Below are positions 43,637 through 52,325 of a DNA stretch of 64,000 nt, in pieces (the first letter of the stretch is position 1; each line of letters starts with the position of its first letter). The position numbers and the translations under genes were made by a program. The notes beneath the pieces were generated by a model. That model worked only from the letters and a program-made list of their open reading frames with translations, made no database searches and was not told the DNA's origin. The DNA is from Dehalobacter alkaniphilus (GTDB lineage Bacteria; Bacillota; Desulfitobacteriia; Desulfitobacteriales; Syntrophobotulaceae), in the NCBI GenBank assembly GCA_040500365.1, contig CP148031.1, forward strand, positions 2,852,001 to 2,916,000, written 5' to 3'.

Positions 43637-43713
43637 TGGTCGGGGCAGAGGGATTCGAACCCCCGGCCTCCTGCTCCCAAGGCAGGCGCGCTACCAAACT
43701 GCGCTATACCCCG
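43637..43713 (-). tRNA. tRNA-Pro (UGG)
   Basis: Minus strand, 77 nt with encoded CCA. Acceptor CGGGGTA/TGCCCCG with A discriminator, anticodon stem CCTGC/GCAGG with TGG, T-loop GGTTCGAATCC. First gene of the group, behind a strong promoter. Confidence 0.96.
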
Positions 43714-43734
43714 CCGCTTTTTGTGACAATGAAT

Positions 43735-43763
43735 AGTATATCCCAAGAGAAAAAACTAGTCAA
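43735..43763 (-). promoter_or_regulatory. Promoter for tRNA-Pro-Arg-His
   Basis: Minus strand -35 TTGACT, 17-nt spacer, -10 TATACT, 22 nt upstream of tRNA-Pro. Confidence 0.75.
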
Positions 43764-43843
43764 GAAGCATTTTAATTTTATGCATTTCAAATTTCTATTA
43801 ATTTTTTTATACTTCAGATTGTCATTTAACTATCAAATAACGA

Positions 43844-44443
43844 TCAAAATGATTTCATTAACGCTGTCAGCAATGGAACTGCTTTTGCAAAAGCCTGGGC
43901 TCTGTGGCTGAGACAATTTTTTTCATCCAGACTAAGCTCGGCCATCGTTTTCTGGAGGTCAGGCAGGTAAAACACAGGGTCATAACCGAACCCACCGGTT
44001 CCAATTCTCTCGGTCAGTATTCTTCCTTCAACCAATCCCTCCGTCAAATATTCCTGGCCGTCAGGACAGATGATCGCCAGTGCACAGCGGAAGCGGGCAG
44101 TCCTGTTTTCCTCAGATACGCCTTCCAGGTCTGTCAGAAGTTTTTCTATATTATGCTCATCATTTTTCGGTTCCCCGGCATAGCGCGCCGAAAAAACGCC
44201 GGGCGCTCCCTCCAGAGCATCCACTTCAAGCCCTGAATCGTCTGCCAGCGTAATCATTTTCCCCGTGGCACAGGCAGCCCGCGCCTTAATAAAAGCATTT
44301 TCGGCAAATGTACTGCCAGACTCTTCAACCTCCTGGTAATCCGAAAGATCGCTTAACGACAGAATTTCAATTTTTCCGTCATTAAGCAATCCCTCCAGTT
44401 CCATTACTTTGCCCTTATTCATTGTCGCAAGCAAGACCTTCAT
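43844..44443 (-). CDS. rdgB: XTP/dITP diphosphatase (RdgB/HAM1)
   Basis: Removes ITP, dITP and XTP from the nucleotide pool. 199 residues: VLLATMNKGKVMELEGLL at the N-terminus (the NxxK substrate motif), EESGSTFAENAFIKA, DDSGLEVDALEGAPGV, and SHRAQAFAK near the end, all conserved. It starts 20 nt after rph, the usual rph-rdgB order in Firmicutes, and ends 130 nt before the tRNA-Pro promoter. Confidence 0.96.
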   Translation of the reverse strand: MKVLLATMNKGKVMELEGLLNDGKIEILSLSDLSDYQEVEESGSTFAENAFIKARAACATGKMITLADDSGLEVDALEGAPGVFSARYAGEPKNDEHNIEKLLTDLEGVSEENRTARFRCALAIICPDGQEYLTEGLVEGRILTERIGTGGFGYDPVFYLPDLQKTMAELSLDEKNCLSHRAQAFAKAVPLLTALMKSF

Positions 44444-44463
44444 CCTTACGAACCTCCTTCGGA

Positions 44464-45198
44464 CTATGTTACCGGAAGCTCTTTGGCCAGCGCTTCCTCC
44501 TGCAAAGCGCTGAGTTTTTGAATACCTGATTCACCGAGGTTTAAGAATGCATTCAGATCCTCTTTGTCAAACGGCTGACCCTCTGCAGTACCCTGAATCT
44601 CTACAAAACGCCCCGAACCGGTCATCACAATATTCATATCGACTTCGGCTTTGGAATCCTCCTCATAGGCAAGATCGGCTACAGGTATCCCATCTACTTT
44701 GCCTACAGAAATGGCCGCAATACTGTCCGTTAAAGGGTCCTGCTTAATCAATTGATTTTTGAGCAGGTAGTTTACAGCATCAGCCAGGGCAACATAAGCA
44801 CCCGTAATCGAAGCCGTCCTGGTCCCGCCGTCCGCCTGAAGGACATCACAATCCAGCCAGATGGTCCTTTCTCCAAGTTTACTCAGATCAACAATGGAAC
44901 GCAGCGCCCTGCCGATCAGCCGCTGGATCTCCATTGTCCTTCCGCCCAATTTCCCCTTGGAAGCCTCACGCTGATTGCGCACGGCCGTCGCCCTCGGAAG
45001 CATAGAGTATTCCGCTGTGACCCAGCCGCTGCCGGTCCCCTTTTTAAATGGCGGTACTTTATCTTCAACAGTAGCCGTGCAAATCACCCTGGTTTTCCCG
45101 ACCTCAATCAGGACGGAGCCTTCGGGAAGGTCCGTAAACTTCCTGGTAATCTTCACAGGCCGGATTTCATCGGGCTGTCTTCCGTCAAATCTTAGCAT
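44464..45198 (-). CDS. rph: Ribonuclease PH
   Basis: Phosphorolytic 3'-5' exoribonuclease that trims tRNA precursors. 244 residues from ATG 45198, 9 nt after GGGAG; an earlier codon at 45225 lacks a site. Seen: DGRQPDEIRPV start, SMLPRAT, the active-site stretch GRTMEIQRLIGRALRS, and DCDVLQADGGTRTASITGA with the phosphate site. It pairs with rdgB downstream. Confidence 0.97.
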   Translation of the reverse strand: MLRFDGRQPDEIRPVKITRKFTDLPEGSVLIEVGKTRVICTATVEDKVPPFKKGTGSGWVTAEYSMLPRATAVRNQREASKGKLGGRTMEIQRLIGRALRSIVDLSKLGERTIWLDCDVLQADGGTRTASITGAYVALADAVNYLLKNQLIKQDPLTDSIAAISVGKVDGIPVADLAYEEDSKAEVDMNIVMTGSGRFVEIQGTAEGQPFDKEDLNAFLNLGESGIQKLSALQEEALAKELPVT

Positions 45199-45247
45199 AT
45201 TATCGAACTCCCTTTCTGTTTTCAAGAATTTATTATTAAATCAGGAC

Positions 45248-45946
45248 TTATACTTTCTGATAGACGAACCGGATTCTTCCAGCAACAAGAGCGAGGATCA
45301 GTACGGCAGAAGCAAAAAGAGCCAGAATCCTGACAACCAAATCAAAGAAGAACTGCTGCGGCACCATTTGGATCAGAATATCGGTCTCCGGATTAAGCAG
45401 CCAAAGGTCATTTGTAAAAATCAGATAGTGAAAGTTGTCCCAGAACACTTGAAAATCCCGCCAGACCGCAATCCCTACTGCCCCGAATATACAGAGAAAT
45501 ATGACTGCCGCGGCCAGAAAGCCGCCGGCCCAGGAACGGAAGTATTTCTCCCCGTTGCTTATCCTTAGTAAGATCAGAAACAGAAGCAGGACAATCAGAC
45601 CTGCGTTGCGGACCATGCGGCTGCTCAGGTACAACCTTTGAACATCTGCCATATGGACGATTTCCCGCTGATTAAACACCTGTCTTTCCTGACCGTTAAT
45701 CTCTGCACGGATTTCAAGGTTATCCTTGTCCCCCTGGATATAAGCCAGCAGTTCCGTGGTCGTCACCATCAGATCTTTTTCCGGCATCCCGGTCACAGAT
45801 ACCGTGTCCAGTTTGTTATATTCCGACCGGAAGAAATTGAGATCAAAGACGCATTGTTCAATCACCGTCAACAACATGACAGCGATTAGAATCAATCCGC
45901 TAACAATTGCAAGGAACCCGTTCGCAGCCTTCTTACCTGACATCAT
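45248..45946 (-). CDS. TIGR01906-type integral membrane protein
   Basis: 232 residues with four membrane segments (about 10-30, 110-128, 135-155, 205-225). A large outside loop after the first carries the FFRSEYNKLDTV and MPEKDLMVTTTELLAYIQG patterns that mark the TIGR01906/DUF1461 family of uncharacterised Gram-positive proteins. It lies upstream of rph. No function known. Confidence 0.75.
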   Translation of the reverse strand: MMSGKKAANGFLAIVSGLILIAVMLLTVIEQCVFDLNFFRSEYNKLDTVSVTGMPEKDLMVTTTELLAYIQGDKDNLEIRAEINGQERQVFNQREIVHMADVQRLYLSSRMVRNAGLIVLLLFLILLRISNGEKYFRSWAGGFLAAAVIFLCIFGAVGIAVWRDFQVFWDNFHYLIFTNDLWLLNPETDILIQMVPQQFFFDLVVRILALFASAVLILALVAGRIRFVYQKV

Positions 45947-46039
45947 TTCTCCTCATATATCCTAATATCCTTACCAAATACATTAACCAAATATCCTAGT
46001 TAAATACGTTAATCCTCACTTCGTATCTTGCCCAAATTC

Positions 46040-46684
46040 CTACTTGTTCTTTCTGGCCAGCGCAATGCCGTCGCCAAACGGAAGCACGCTTACCTCAAAT
46101 CCCGGCAGACAGGCCAGACGCTGCAGGAAATCCCTCATACAACCGACCATTCGATCATACTTTCGGTCAAAAACCGAACCAGACACAACCCAGCCCCTGA
46201 ATAGAACATTATCCGCCACCAGAACACCGCCAGAGGAAATAAGCGGTGTGATAAGATCAAGGTAATCCAGGTACTCCCCTTTGGCTGCATCTACAAATAT
46301 CAAATCGTAAGTTTCCGTCAGTTTCGGCAGGCAGTGCAGTGCATTCTCACTGCTGAAGTCAACCAAATGGGCAAGACCGGCCTTTTTCAGATATTCTTCT
46401 GCTCTGTTGAGCCTCCCTCTGTTCATATCCAGCGTATAAACCCTGCCTCCGGTTTCGGCTGCACCTCTGGCCAGATAAACGGTGGAATAACCGATCGCCG
46501 TACCGATCTCCAGAATACGCTTGGCATCCGTCATCTTGACCATTAGCTCAAGGAAGTGACCAACTGCCGGTGTAACCACAGGAATTGTTTCCTCCAAAGC
46601 AACGCTTTCCATCTCACGAAGCAGCCCATCCCTGGCAGGAAGCAATTCTTCGAGGTACCTTTCCAGTTCAAAAGGATAGAACAA
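46040..46684 (-). CDS. SAM-dependent O-methyltransferase (YrrM-like)
   Basis: 214 residues if started at TTG 46684, directly behind GGGGTGATGG at the fumarase beta stop; a longer frame to 46750 would overlap that gene by 62 bp and lacks a ribosome site. Class I methyltransferase of the catechol-O-methyltransferase-like family: SAM motif EIGTAIGYSTVYLARG, FVDAAKGEYLDYL metal/substrate region, and VADNVLFRG. The substrate is unknown; YrrM in Bacillus acts in tRNA 5-methoxyuridine formation (TrmR), so tRNA is a fair guess. Confidence 0.85.
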   Translation of the reverse strand: MFYPFELERYLEELLPARDGLLREMESVALEETIPVVTPAVGHFLELMVKMTDAKRILEIGTAIGYSTVYLARGAAETGGRVYTLDMNRGRLNRAEEYLKKAGLAHLVDFSSENALHCLPKLTETYDLIFVDAAKGEYLDYLDLITPLISSGGVLVADNVLFRGWVVSGSVFDRKYDRMVGCMRDFLQRLACLPGFEVSVLPFGDGIALARKNK

Positions 46685-46688
46685 ACCA

Positions 46689-47264
46689 TCACCCCAATAT
46701 TTGATATTCTTTCCTTCCTGTCTCGTAAAGATTCTGCCCGAGACTGTCAATCAGGACAATGGCAGGAAAATCTTCGATAACCAGTCTCCGGACTGCCTCC
46801 GTTCCGAGTTCCGGATAGGCAATGACCTCAGTTTCCTTGATGCAGGAAGCCAGGAGTGCTCCGGCACCGCCGATCGCCCCAAAGTAGACTGCGCCGTTTT
46901 CCCTGATGGCCTGTATGACCTCAGGAGAACGAAGCCCTTTTCCGATCATCCCCTTTAAACCTTTGGCCAGCAGACCAGGAGAATAGGCATCCATTCTGCC
47001 ACTGGTTGTCGGTCCGGCAGATCCGATGACTTTACCTGGAGGAGCCGGGGCGGGTCCCACAAAATAGATCACCTGTCCCTTAATATCAAAGGGCAGTCCC
47101 TCTCCCCGGACTAAGGCCTCAGCCATTTTCTTATGAGCCGCATCTCTTCCGGTATAGACGACTCCGCTGATCAGCACCTTTTCCCCGCATCTGAGAGAAG
47201 CAGCAGTTGTATCATCCAGCGGTGCTGAAATTTTCCGGGTTTCAACCGTTTTATTATTACTCAC
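46689..47264 (-). CDS. Fumarate hydratase, class I, beta subunit
   Basis: 191 residues from GTG 47264, GGGAGG 10 nt upstream, overlapping the alpha stop by 8 bp, so translation is coupled. It corresponds to the C-terminal half of single-chain class I fumarase: SGVVYTGRDAAHKKM, YFVGPAPAPPGKVIGSAGPTT-type core (quoted in part), GKGLRSPEV. With the alpha subunit it interconverts fumarate and malate. L(+)-tartrate dehydratase is the sequence-near alternative; housekeeping context favours fumarase. Confidence 0.85.
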   Translation of the reverse strand: MSNNKTVETRKISAPLDDTTAASLRCGEKVLISGVVYTGRDAAHKKMAEALVRGEGLPFDIKGQVIYFVGPAPAPPGKVIGSAGPTTSGRMDAYSPGLLAKGLKGMIGKGLRSPEVIQAIRENGAVYFGAIGGAGALLASCIKETEVIAYPELGTEAVRRLVIEDFPAIVLIDSLGQNLYETGRKEYQILG

Positions 47265-48123
47265 AGGAAGAAACCCTCCCTTCCAAAACGACCTGACGAT
47301 GTCGGGTAACATGACAATTAATATTTACAGCTGCGGGCAGCCCTGCAATATGCGTCGGAAATACCTCAATATTTACGGCCAGCGCTGTCGTCCGGCCGCC
47401 AAAACCCTGGGGACCTATTCCTAAATGATTAATTTGGGTCAGAAGCTCCTGTTCCAGCCGGGCATATTCTTCAACCGGATTCGATTCCCCGATCGGACGA
47501 AGCAGAGCTTTTTTAGCCAAATAGGCAGCCTTTTCCATCGTACCTCCGAGTCCAACTCCGACCACAATGGGCGGACAGGGATTAGGCCCGGCTTTATCCA
47601 CCGTTTCCACGATAAAATTCTTTACTGCAGGCAAACCATCTGAAGGCTTAAACATTTTCAAGGCACCCATGTTTTCGCTGCCAAACCCTTTCGGTGCAAT
47701 CGTAATCCCAATCTTGTCCCCTGATACGATTTCATAATGAATAACCGCAGGTGTATTATCTCCGGTATTGATCCTGTTAAAAGGATCTTTGACGATAGAT
47801 TTACGCAAAAAACCCTTTTCATAGCCCCTGCGTACGCCCTCATTCAACGCTCCCGTCAAATCTCCGCCGATAACATGCAGGTTCTGGCCAACTTCTACAA
47901 ACAATACCGCCATCCCGGTATCCTGACATATCGGTATATTTTCTTTGGCTGCAATCTCTGCATTTTCCAAAAGCTGCTGAAGCACTTCTCTGCCCTGTGA
48001 GGATTCCTCAATGCCAAGAGCCTTGTTCAACGCATCAATAACATCCTGATTCAGAATACAGTTCGCCTCAATACACAGTTTCTCCACTGCGGAAATGACC
48101 TCGTTGACATGAATCTCTTTCAC
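47257..48123 (-). CDS. Fumarate hydratase, class I, alpha subunit
   Basis: 288 residues, GTG start at 48123 with GGAGG 6 nt upstream. It holds the 4Fe-4S cluster cysteines in PICQDTGMAV, NPCPPIVVGVG and INCHVTRH, plus the fumarase motif GSENMGALKMF. Oxygen-sensitive class I enzyme, suited to an anaerobe. It is first of the alpha-beta-methyltransferase run. No binding site for a regulator was recognised in the 162-nt upstream gap. Confidence 0.88.
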   Translation of the reverse strand: MKEIHVNEVISAVEKLCIEANCILNQDVIDALNKALGIEESSQGREVLQQLLENAEIAAKENIPICQDTGMAVLFVEVGQNLHVIGGDLTGALNEGVRRGYEKGFLRKSIVKDPFNRINTGDNTPAVIHYEIVSGDKIGITIAPKGFGSENMGALKMFKPSDGLPAVKNFIVETVDKAGPNPCPPIVVGVGLGGTMEKAAYLAKKALLRPIGESNPVEEYARLEQELLTQINHLGIGPQGFGGRTTALAVNIEVFPTHIAGLPAAVNINCHVTRHRQVVLEGRVSSCE

Positions 48124-48211
48124 AATTTACCTCCGCTTTTTGTCCGGAACACTTTTATTCAGTATAGCGCAAATACGGGATTCAAGAAATATAACTTTTA
48201 AAAAAGGTTTG

Positions 48212-48250
48212 CCGTCAAAAAAAAACATCTTTGCCAGGAAGATATTACTT
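48212..48250 (-). terminator. Weak terminator after marR
   Basis: Minus strand ATCTT-CCTGGCA-AAGAT followed by GTTTTTTTTT. The stem is only 5 bp but the T-run is long; 36 nt after the marR stop. Confidence 0.4.
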
Positions 48251-48285
48251 CGACAAAAATGTTTGATAACCGTTGTATTCGACTT

Positions 48286-48735
48286 TTATTCTTTTCTGGA
48301 AAGCCTCTCATATTTATCGGATAAGGTTTCCAGAATGCCGATAATACGCATCCGGTCTTCCTGTTCAAAAGATTCCAGAATACTTTCAAGCCTTTCGGTC
48401 CTAGTCTCAATTACCGATTTGACCAGTTTTTCTCCCTTGGGTAAAATATTAAGCCTTACGATCCTGCGATCCCGTTTTTCCCTGATTCGCTCCACATAGC
48501 CGGCTCTTTCCAGCTTGTCAGCCAGATCCGTTGCCGTACTGCAGGCTGAAGAAATTTCCTTGCAAAGCTCACCCATCGTAATCTGGCCCTTTTCAAAAAT
48601 AATCGTTAAAACTTCAAACTGCTGACGGGAAATACCAAGCTTTTCTGCGAAATCACTCTTTTGCCTTTGGGTAGAAACGGTGAGCCTCTGAAGCAAATGG
48701 TCAAGATGACCTGCTAACTCTCTGTTCTCTAACAT
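48286..48735 (-). CDS. MarR family transcriptional regulator
   Basis: 149 residues from ATG 48735 (GAGGTGGGG upstream). Winged helix with LGISRQQFEVLTIIFEKGQ, ITMGELCKEISSACSTATDLADKLE-type recognition region (partly quoted) and the basic wing RIREKRDRRIVRL. Cys residues in the recognition helix region (CKEISSAC) could make it redox-sensitive, but this is speculation. A symmetric AT palindrome lies upstream. No neighbouring efflux gene suggests a target. Confidence 0.88.
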   Translation of the reverse strand: MLENRELAGHLDHLLQRLTVSTQRQKSDFAEKLGISRQQFEVLTIIFEKGQITMGELCKEISSACSTATDLADKLERAGYVERIREKRDRRIVRLNILPKGEKLVKSVIETRTERLESILESFEQEDRMRIIGILETLSDKYERLSRKE

Positions 48736-48773
48736 GCGAACACCCCACCTCAAAAATCAAATAGATAACCCCT

Positions 48774-48789
48774 ATATATAAGTATATAT
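48774..48789. promoter_or_regulatory. Palindrome upstream of marR
   Basis: ATATATA-AG-TATATAT, 39 nt before the marR start. It could be an autoregulatory operator, but AT-rich palindromes arise easily by chance. Confidence 0.3.
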
Positions 48790-48947
48790 TTGCACATATC
48801 ATTTTTAAAGTATTTTACCATATTCCGGAAATTAACACTAGTAAAATTTTCATAATTCAAATATTATTGATGATTTTAACGATAGGTGTTATATAATTAA
48901 TATCATAACGTATCTTGATCTTTTCAACAAATGGTAAAATATTGAAG

Positions 48948-49604
48948 TCATTGTTCGAAAAGATTGATTCCGCTTGGGGATACTTTAGCAGTTTCTTCAT
49001 CATCCTGCACGGTTCCTGAGGCGTAGCCGATCAAATCATTACGGTACCTTAAGTTCTCCAGACCGATTCCGCGATAGGTTTGAATGTCCTTCCCCTCGAC
49101 CCGAATCTTTACGATCTGGACAGTTTGAAACTGAGTCAAGGTATTGACCAAACCGTAAAGAGCAGTTTCGGCCGCGACATTGCTGTAAGGCTCAAGAAAT
49201 TCCTTGCTAAGATCTACTGTGGCAATGCCGTTTTTGATTCCAATGTCCAATAACACCGTCTGCGGGTTTACCATCGGATAAGCACTTGATCTTCCGGCCG
49301 GCCCCAGCAGCCATTGGCTTACTGTTTCGCGGGCCAGGCTCAGTGTCTTGGGAATTGTTCGGTTTTCTTCCATTAAGACTTTTCCGTCAGCATCTGCGAA
49401 ATAAAGTTTTACAGTTTGTTCCGTCTGCTGAGAATCTGTAGTCACTTCGACCGTATCTTCCTGAGCAGTCTTATCCAGAAGTTTGCTTAAAGGAGCATCA
49501 CCGCCCCCTTCCTTGATCAGGTCATTCAGGATATTGCAGCCGACCAGAAGCATAATGGCTGCGATCAGCAGAACGAAAGTCAGCAGCAGCCGTATTTTTC
49601 TCAT
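48948..49604 (-). CDS. GerMN-domain lipoprotein
   Basis: 218 residues: lipoprotein signal with Cys after LLVG (VGCNIL), a linker, then one GerMN domain (about 65-180; VKLYFADADGKVLMEENRTIP and VNTLTQFQTVQIVKI-type pattern, shortened). GerMN is found in GerM-like sporulation and germination proteins and in lipoproteins next to two-component systems. Divergent from the LytTR gene with 109 nt between. The exact role is unknown. Confidence 0.82.
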   Translation of the reverse strand: MRKIRLLLTFVLLIAAIMLLVGCNILNDLIKEGGGDAPLSKLLDKTAQEDTVEVTTDSQQTEQTVKLYFADADGKVLMEENRTIPKTLSLARETVSQWLLGPAGRSSAYPMVNPQTVLLDIGIKNGIATVDLSKEFLEPYSNVAAETALYGLVNTLTQFQTVQIVKIRVEGKDIQTYRGIGLENLRYRNDLIGYASGTVQDDEETAKVSPSGINLFEQ

Positions 49605-49713
49605 AGGAAGTTCTCCTTTCTAAAATGAATATAGAAATGTCCGCTAAAAAGAAATTTCTAAAAAGATAATATGCTTTGTCCCAAAGAAATAGAATTCAGG
49701 GAGGTCAAAAAAT

Positions 49714-50472
49714 ATGAAAATAAGAGCCTTGCTGGTTGATGATGAATCCCCGGCCCGTAAAGAACTACGCTATCTCTTGAAATCATTTGAAGACGTGCTA
49801 ATTGTCGGGGAAGCAGAAAACGCGCTTGAAGCCATGGAACTGATTGATAGTGTCGACTATTCCGTCATTTTTCTCGATATCAATATGCCCGGCTTAAACG
49901 GCATTGAACTTGCCAGAAAGCTTTCCCAGAGCCCGAAACAACCAGCGGTGATTTTTACGACCGCCCATGAAGAATTTGCTTTTGATGCGTTCAGTGTTCA
50001 TGCTTACGATTATCTTCTCAAACCGATTCATCCGAAGCGGCTTGAAGAAGCCTTAAATACGGTAAGAAAGCGCAAAACGCCTGCTCCAGGTCAACCTAAA
50101 GTTGAACCGGTCAAGGAGGATATCCCTGAATTCAAACCCCTGGAAGTGATTGCTGCTGAATATAACGGGAAAACCATCCTGATACGGCCGGAAGAAATTA
50201 TATATATTTCCACAGATAAGGACAATGTTTACGTCAAAACAGAAGCTGACTTCTACCTGACTCGTTATACGCTGCGGGATTTGGAATCCAGACTCGATCC
50301 AAAAACTTTTTTCAGAACCCACCGCTGCTATCTGGTCAATATAAAAAAAATGAGGGAGCTTGTCCCTTACTTTAATGGTACGTATACTGTGATCGTGCAG
50401 GACAAGGACAAAAGCGAAGTCCCAGTCAGCCGCACTCAGGCCCGCCGACTCAAAGAGATCCTTGGGATATAG
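49714..50472 (+). CDS. LytTR-family response regulator
   Basis: 252 residues: receiver domain (about 1-118; VDDESPARKE, phosphoacceptor Asp in FLDINMPGLNG, Lys in YLLKPIHPKR), a Pro-rich linker, then LytTR DNA-binding domain (about 150-250; IYISTDKDNVYVKT, FRTHRCYLVNIKK). GGGAGG precedes ATG 49714. No sensor kinase is adjacent. It is transcribed toward spoIIR and appears to be terminated by a hairpin inside the spoIIR 3' end. Confidence 0.93.
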   Translation: MKIRALLVDDESPARKELRYLLKSFEDVLIVGEAENALEAMELIDSVDYSVIFLDINMPGLNGIELARKLSQSPKQPAVIFTTAHEEFAFDAFSVHAYDYLLKPIHPKRLEEALNTVRKRKTPAPGQPKVEPVKEDIPEFKPLEVIAAEYNGKTILIRPEEIIYISTDKDNVYVKTEADFYLTRYTLRDLESRLDPKTFFRTHRCYLVNIKKMRELVPYFNGTYTVIVQDKDKSEVPVSRTQARRLKEILGI

Positions 50473-50566
50473 TACCATGTTAAACCTAATCTTCATATAT
50501 TGACGGCAACGCTTTATTGCGGAAAATTGCTTGCCACTATATGATCATTATAGGGTTAATAAAGTA

Positions 50567-51190
50567 CTAGAAAAAACGCTCCAGATAAAAGCCGATTTCT
50601 TTCCCCTGATAGGTCGGCTTTTTTTGTTTGGCCGCTGTATTCAGCGGCACAGCAGGCTTGCCGTCAACAGGAAGTGATGTGGATTCCTCGACATTAACAA
50701 AGCATAAAGGCGGGAACAAAACACACCACCAATTAGCCCCTTCAGCATTTCCTATCTTGATCTCAACCGCTTCGTAGTCTCCCGCCGGGAGTACAATATT
50801 ACCATAAGATTTTGTTGGGAAAGCAAATACACCATAATCAAGGGTCACCGGATAGGTTTTTCCCCACTCTTTGACTACGCTCCTGGAAATCTCCAGTAAC
50901 TGGCCTTCCATGCTCAGAAGGATTTCTCTGGATTCGGCCAGAGATTGTGATTCAGCCAGGTTCGGGGAAGCAGCCTTCAAAACTTCATCCCTTACCGCAT
51001 ATTTCAGGAGCTGATCCTGTTCATTGTCCGAATTCGCAATAACATGAAAGCGAATGAGACTTGTACTGTCATACGTTTCTGTTTCAGCACTGTTTGCTGA
51101 CCGGCCGCAGGGATTAATCACCAAGAAACTGAAACACAAGACCAGGCAGACAATTAACTTTATTATGCTTTTATTCACAAATTCTAACAT
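50567..51190 (-). CDS. spoIIR: Stage II sporulation protein R
   Basis: Forespore-made secreted signal that triggers SpoIIGA processing of pro-sigma-E. 207 residues: signal/membrane segment (about 10-28), then the family core LIRFHVIANSDNEQDQLLKY and EVLKAASPNLAESQSL, GNIVLPAGDYEAVEI, and ANWWCVLFPPLCFV. GAGGG lies 7 nt before ATG. Its presence points to a spore-forming lineage, though some relatives keep it without sporulating. A terminator for the opposite strand lies within its last codons. Confidence 0.93.
   Translation of the reverse strand: MLEFVNKSIIKLIVCLVLCFSFLVINPCGRSANSAETETYDSTSLIRFHVIANSDNEQDQLLKYAVRDEVLKAASPNLAESQSLAESREILLSMEGQLLEISRSVVKEWGKTYPVTLDYGVFAFPTKSYGNIVLPAGDYEAVEIKIGNAEGANWWCVLFPPLCFVNVEESTSLPVDGKPAVPLNTAAKQKKPTYQGKEIGFYLERFF
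50588..50626 (+). terminator. Terminator for LytTR gene, inside spoIIR 3' end
   Basis: AAAGCCGA (50588-50595) pairs with TCGGCTTT (50614-50621), followed by TTTTT. It lies 116 nt after the LytTR stop and overlaps spoIIR coding sequence on the other strand. Confidence 0.65.
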
Positions 51191-51230
51191 TTAATTTCCC
51201 TCTCCAATACCTTTTAAATTCTAAATACAC

Positions 51231-51274
51231 AAGCTTCTTTATATGGTTATTTTTACCATTAAAGAAGCTTTTTA
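51231..51274 (+). terminator. Strong hairpin-T-run upstream of ZIP gene
   Basis: AAGCTTCTTT...ATGGT pairs with ACCAT..AAAGAAGCTT, then TTTTATT. It is directed into the ZIP gene 115 nt downstream; no plus-strand gene ends just before it. It may be an attenuator or may stop antisense transcription from the spoIIR side. Confidence 0.6.
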
Positions 51275-51389
51275 TTCCGTGCGTCTCAGAAGTTTTTAGG
51301 CAGTGCGAATATTTATTGAAGTCTGAAAATAAGATTCATAAGGCCCTGTCAAATTTGCTGACAATCTGCCGAAAGAATCGGGTGAAAAA

Positions 51390-52142
51390 ATGCTCCTGGA
51401 CTTCCAATCTCCGCTGTATCTGCTGTACATCAGTACAATTGCCGGGCTGGCCACAACAGCCGGCTGTCTGATTGTGCTTTTCCTGGGAGACCCTCCAGAT
51501 TGGCTTCTGGCCGTTCTACTGTCCGCGGCAGGGGGCGTCATGTTTGCTGTAGTCGCCTTTGATCTTTTGCCGCTGGCTGCATCCTTCAAACAGCCGGGAC
51601 TGCTCCTGGGCGGGATTTTGGCCGGTATGATACTGATGTCGTCTGCCGACGGACTGCTCAAAGCAAGAAATCGTCAACTTCCCAATCACAGATACAGCCG
51701 TCTGAAACGGATGGGCATCCTGATCGCCTCAGGCATAGCGCTTCATGATATACCTGAAGGAATGGCCATTGCTGCAGGGCACGAATCCCCCGGTCAATTG
51801 GGTACATTCATCGCCCTTGGTATTGCTCTGCATAACCTGCCTGAAGGAATGGCCACTGCTACACCTCTGGTAATGGCCGGGATCAGAAAACCGAAGATTC
51901 TAGCGCTGACTCTCCTGATTGCAATATTTACTCCGCTGGGTGCCTTGCTCGGCAGGGTGGCCATGGAGCTTGTCCATACCTCGCTCTGTTTTTTTGTGGC
52001 CCTGGCCGCTGGGGCAATGGTGTTTCTGGTTCTGGCCGAATTATGGCCGCTGTCCCGCGAAAACCACCCGGTCTGGGCCTTTCTTGGAGGAATAGGCGGA
52101 TTTATTTTCTTCGGATTTATCTCCGTCTTCTTACCGCATTAA
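51390..52142 (+). CDS. ZIP family metal transporter
   Basis: 250 residues, eight membrane segments. The two metal-site helices are intact: HDIPEGMAIAAG (about 123-134) and HNLPEGMATATP (about 150-161), the ZupT/ZIP signature for zinc, iron or manganese uptake. A short cytosolic loop with RNRQLPNHRYSR lies before them. A weak GGGTG precedes the ATG. It is monocistronic and divergent from spoIIR. The specific metal is not decided. Confidence 0.88.
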   Translation: MLLDFQSPLYLLYISTIAGLATTAGCLIVLFLGDPPDWLLAVLLSAAGGVMFAVVAFDLLPLAASFKQPGLLLGGILAGMILMSSADGLLKARNRQLPNHRYSRLKRMGILIASGIALHDIPEGMAIAAGHESPGQLGTFIALGIALHNLPEGMATATPLVMAGIRKPKILALTLLIAIFTPLGALLGRVAMELVHTSLCFFVALAAGAMVFLVLAELWPLSRENHPVWAFLGGIGGFIFFGFISVFLPH

Positions 52143-52145
52143 TAC

Positions 52146-52282
52146 CGCCGCTCCTTGCCATCCATGGTATGAGTGGAGCGCCAACACTATCCTACGCATG
52201 CACGGTATGAAGGTATAGACATAGCAATTTGCTATTCACAGGATCTTTATTCGGCATTAGTCCATCCGCGACGTCAAAAAGA
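52146..52282 (+). repeat. Dispersed repeat, copy C (partial)
   Basis: GCTCCTTGCCATCCATGG with CGCTCC/GGAGCG arms (52149-52180) matches the left half of the 37,643 unit. ATTAGTCCATCCGCGACGTC (52256-52275) matches its right half. About 75 nt of unrelated sequence separates them. It lies in the gap between convergent ZIP and SGNH genes. Confidence 0.5.
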
Positions 52283-52298
52283 CAGCCCGAAGGCTGTC
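52274..52298 (-). terminator. Terminator after SGNH-like gene
   Basis: Minus strand GACAGCC-TTCG-GGCTGTC followed by TTTTTG; a stable tetraloop hairpin 27 nt after the stop. Confidence 0.85.
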
Positions 52299-52325
52299 TC
52301 TGACTCTTTGTTAATACGTTAAATA

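Noticed and set aside
37370..43713. A single five-tRNA operon broken by insertion
   Set aside because: Tempting from strand and order, but each group has its own near-consensus promoter and terminator, so it is kept only as an inferred possibility.
43735..43763. Phage attachment site at tRNA-Pro
   Set aside because: No repeat of this tRNA end is found in the window; only tRNA-His has duplicated 3' sequence.
48774..48789. Firm MarR operator call
   Set aside because: The palindrome consists only of A/T except one G; it can arise by chance in an AT-rich leader, so it is given low confidence.
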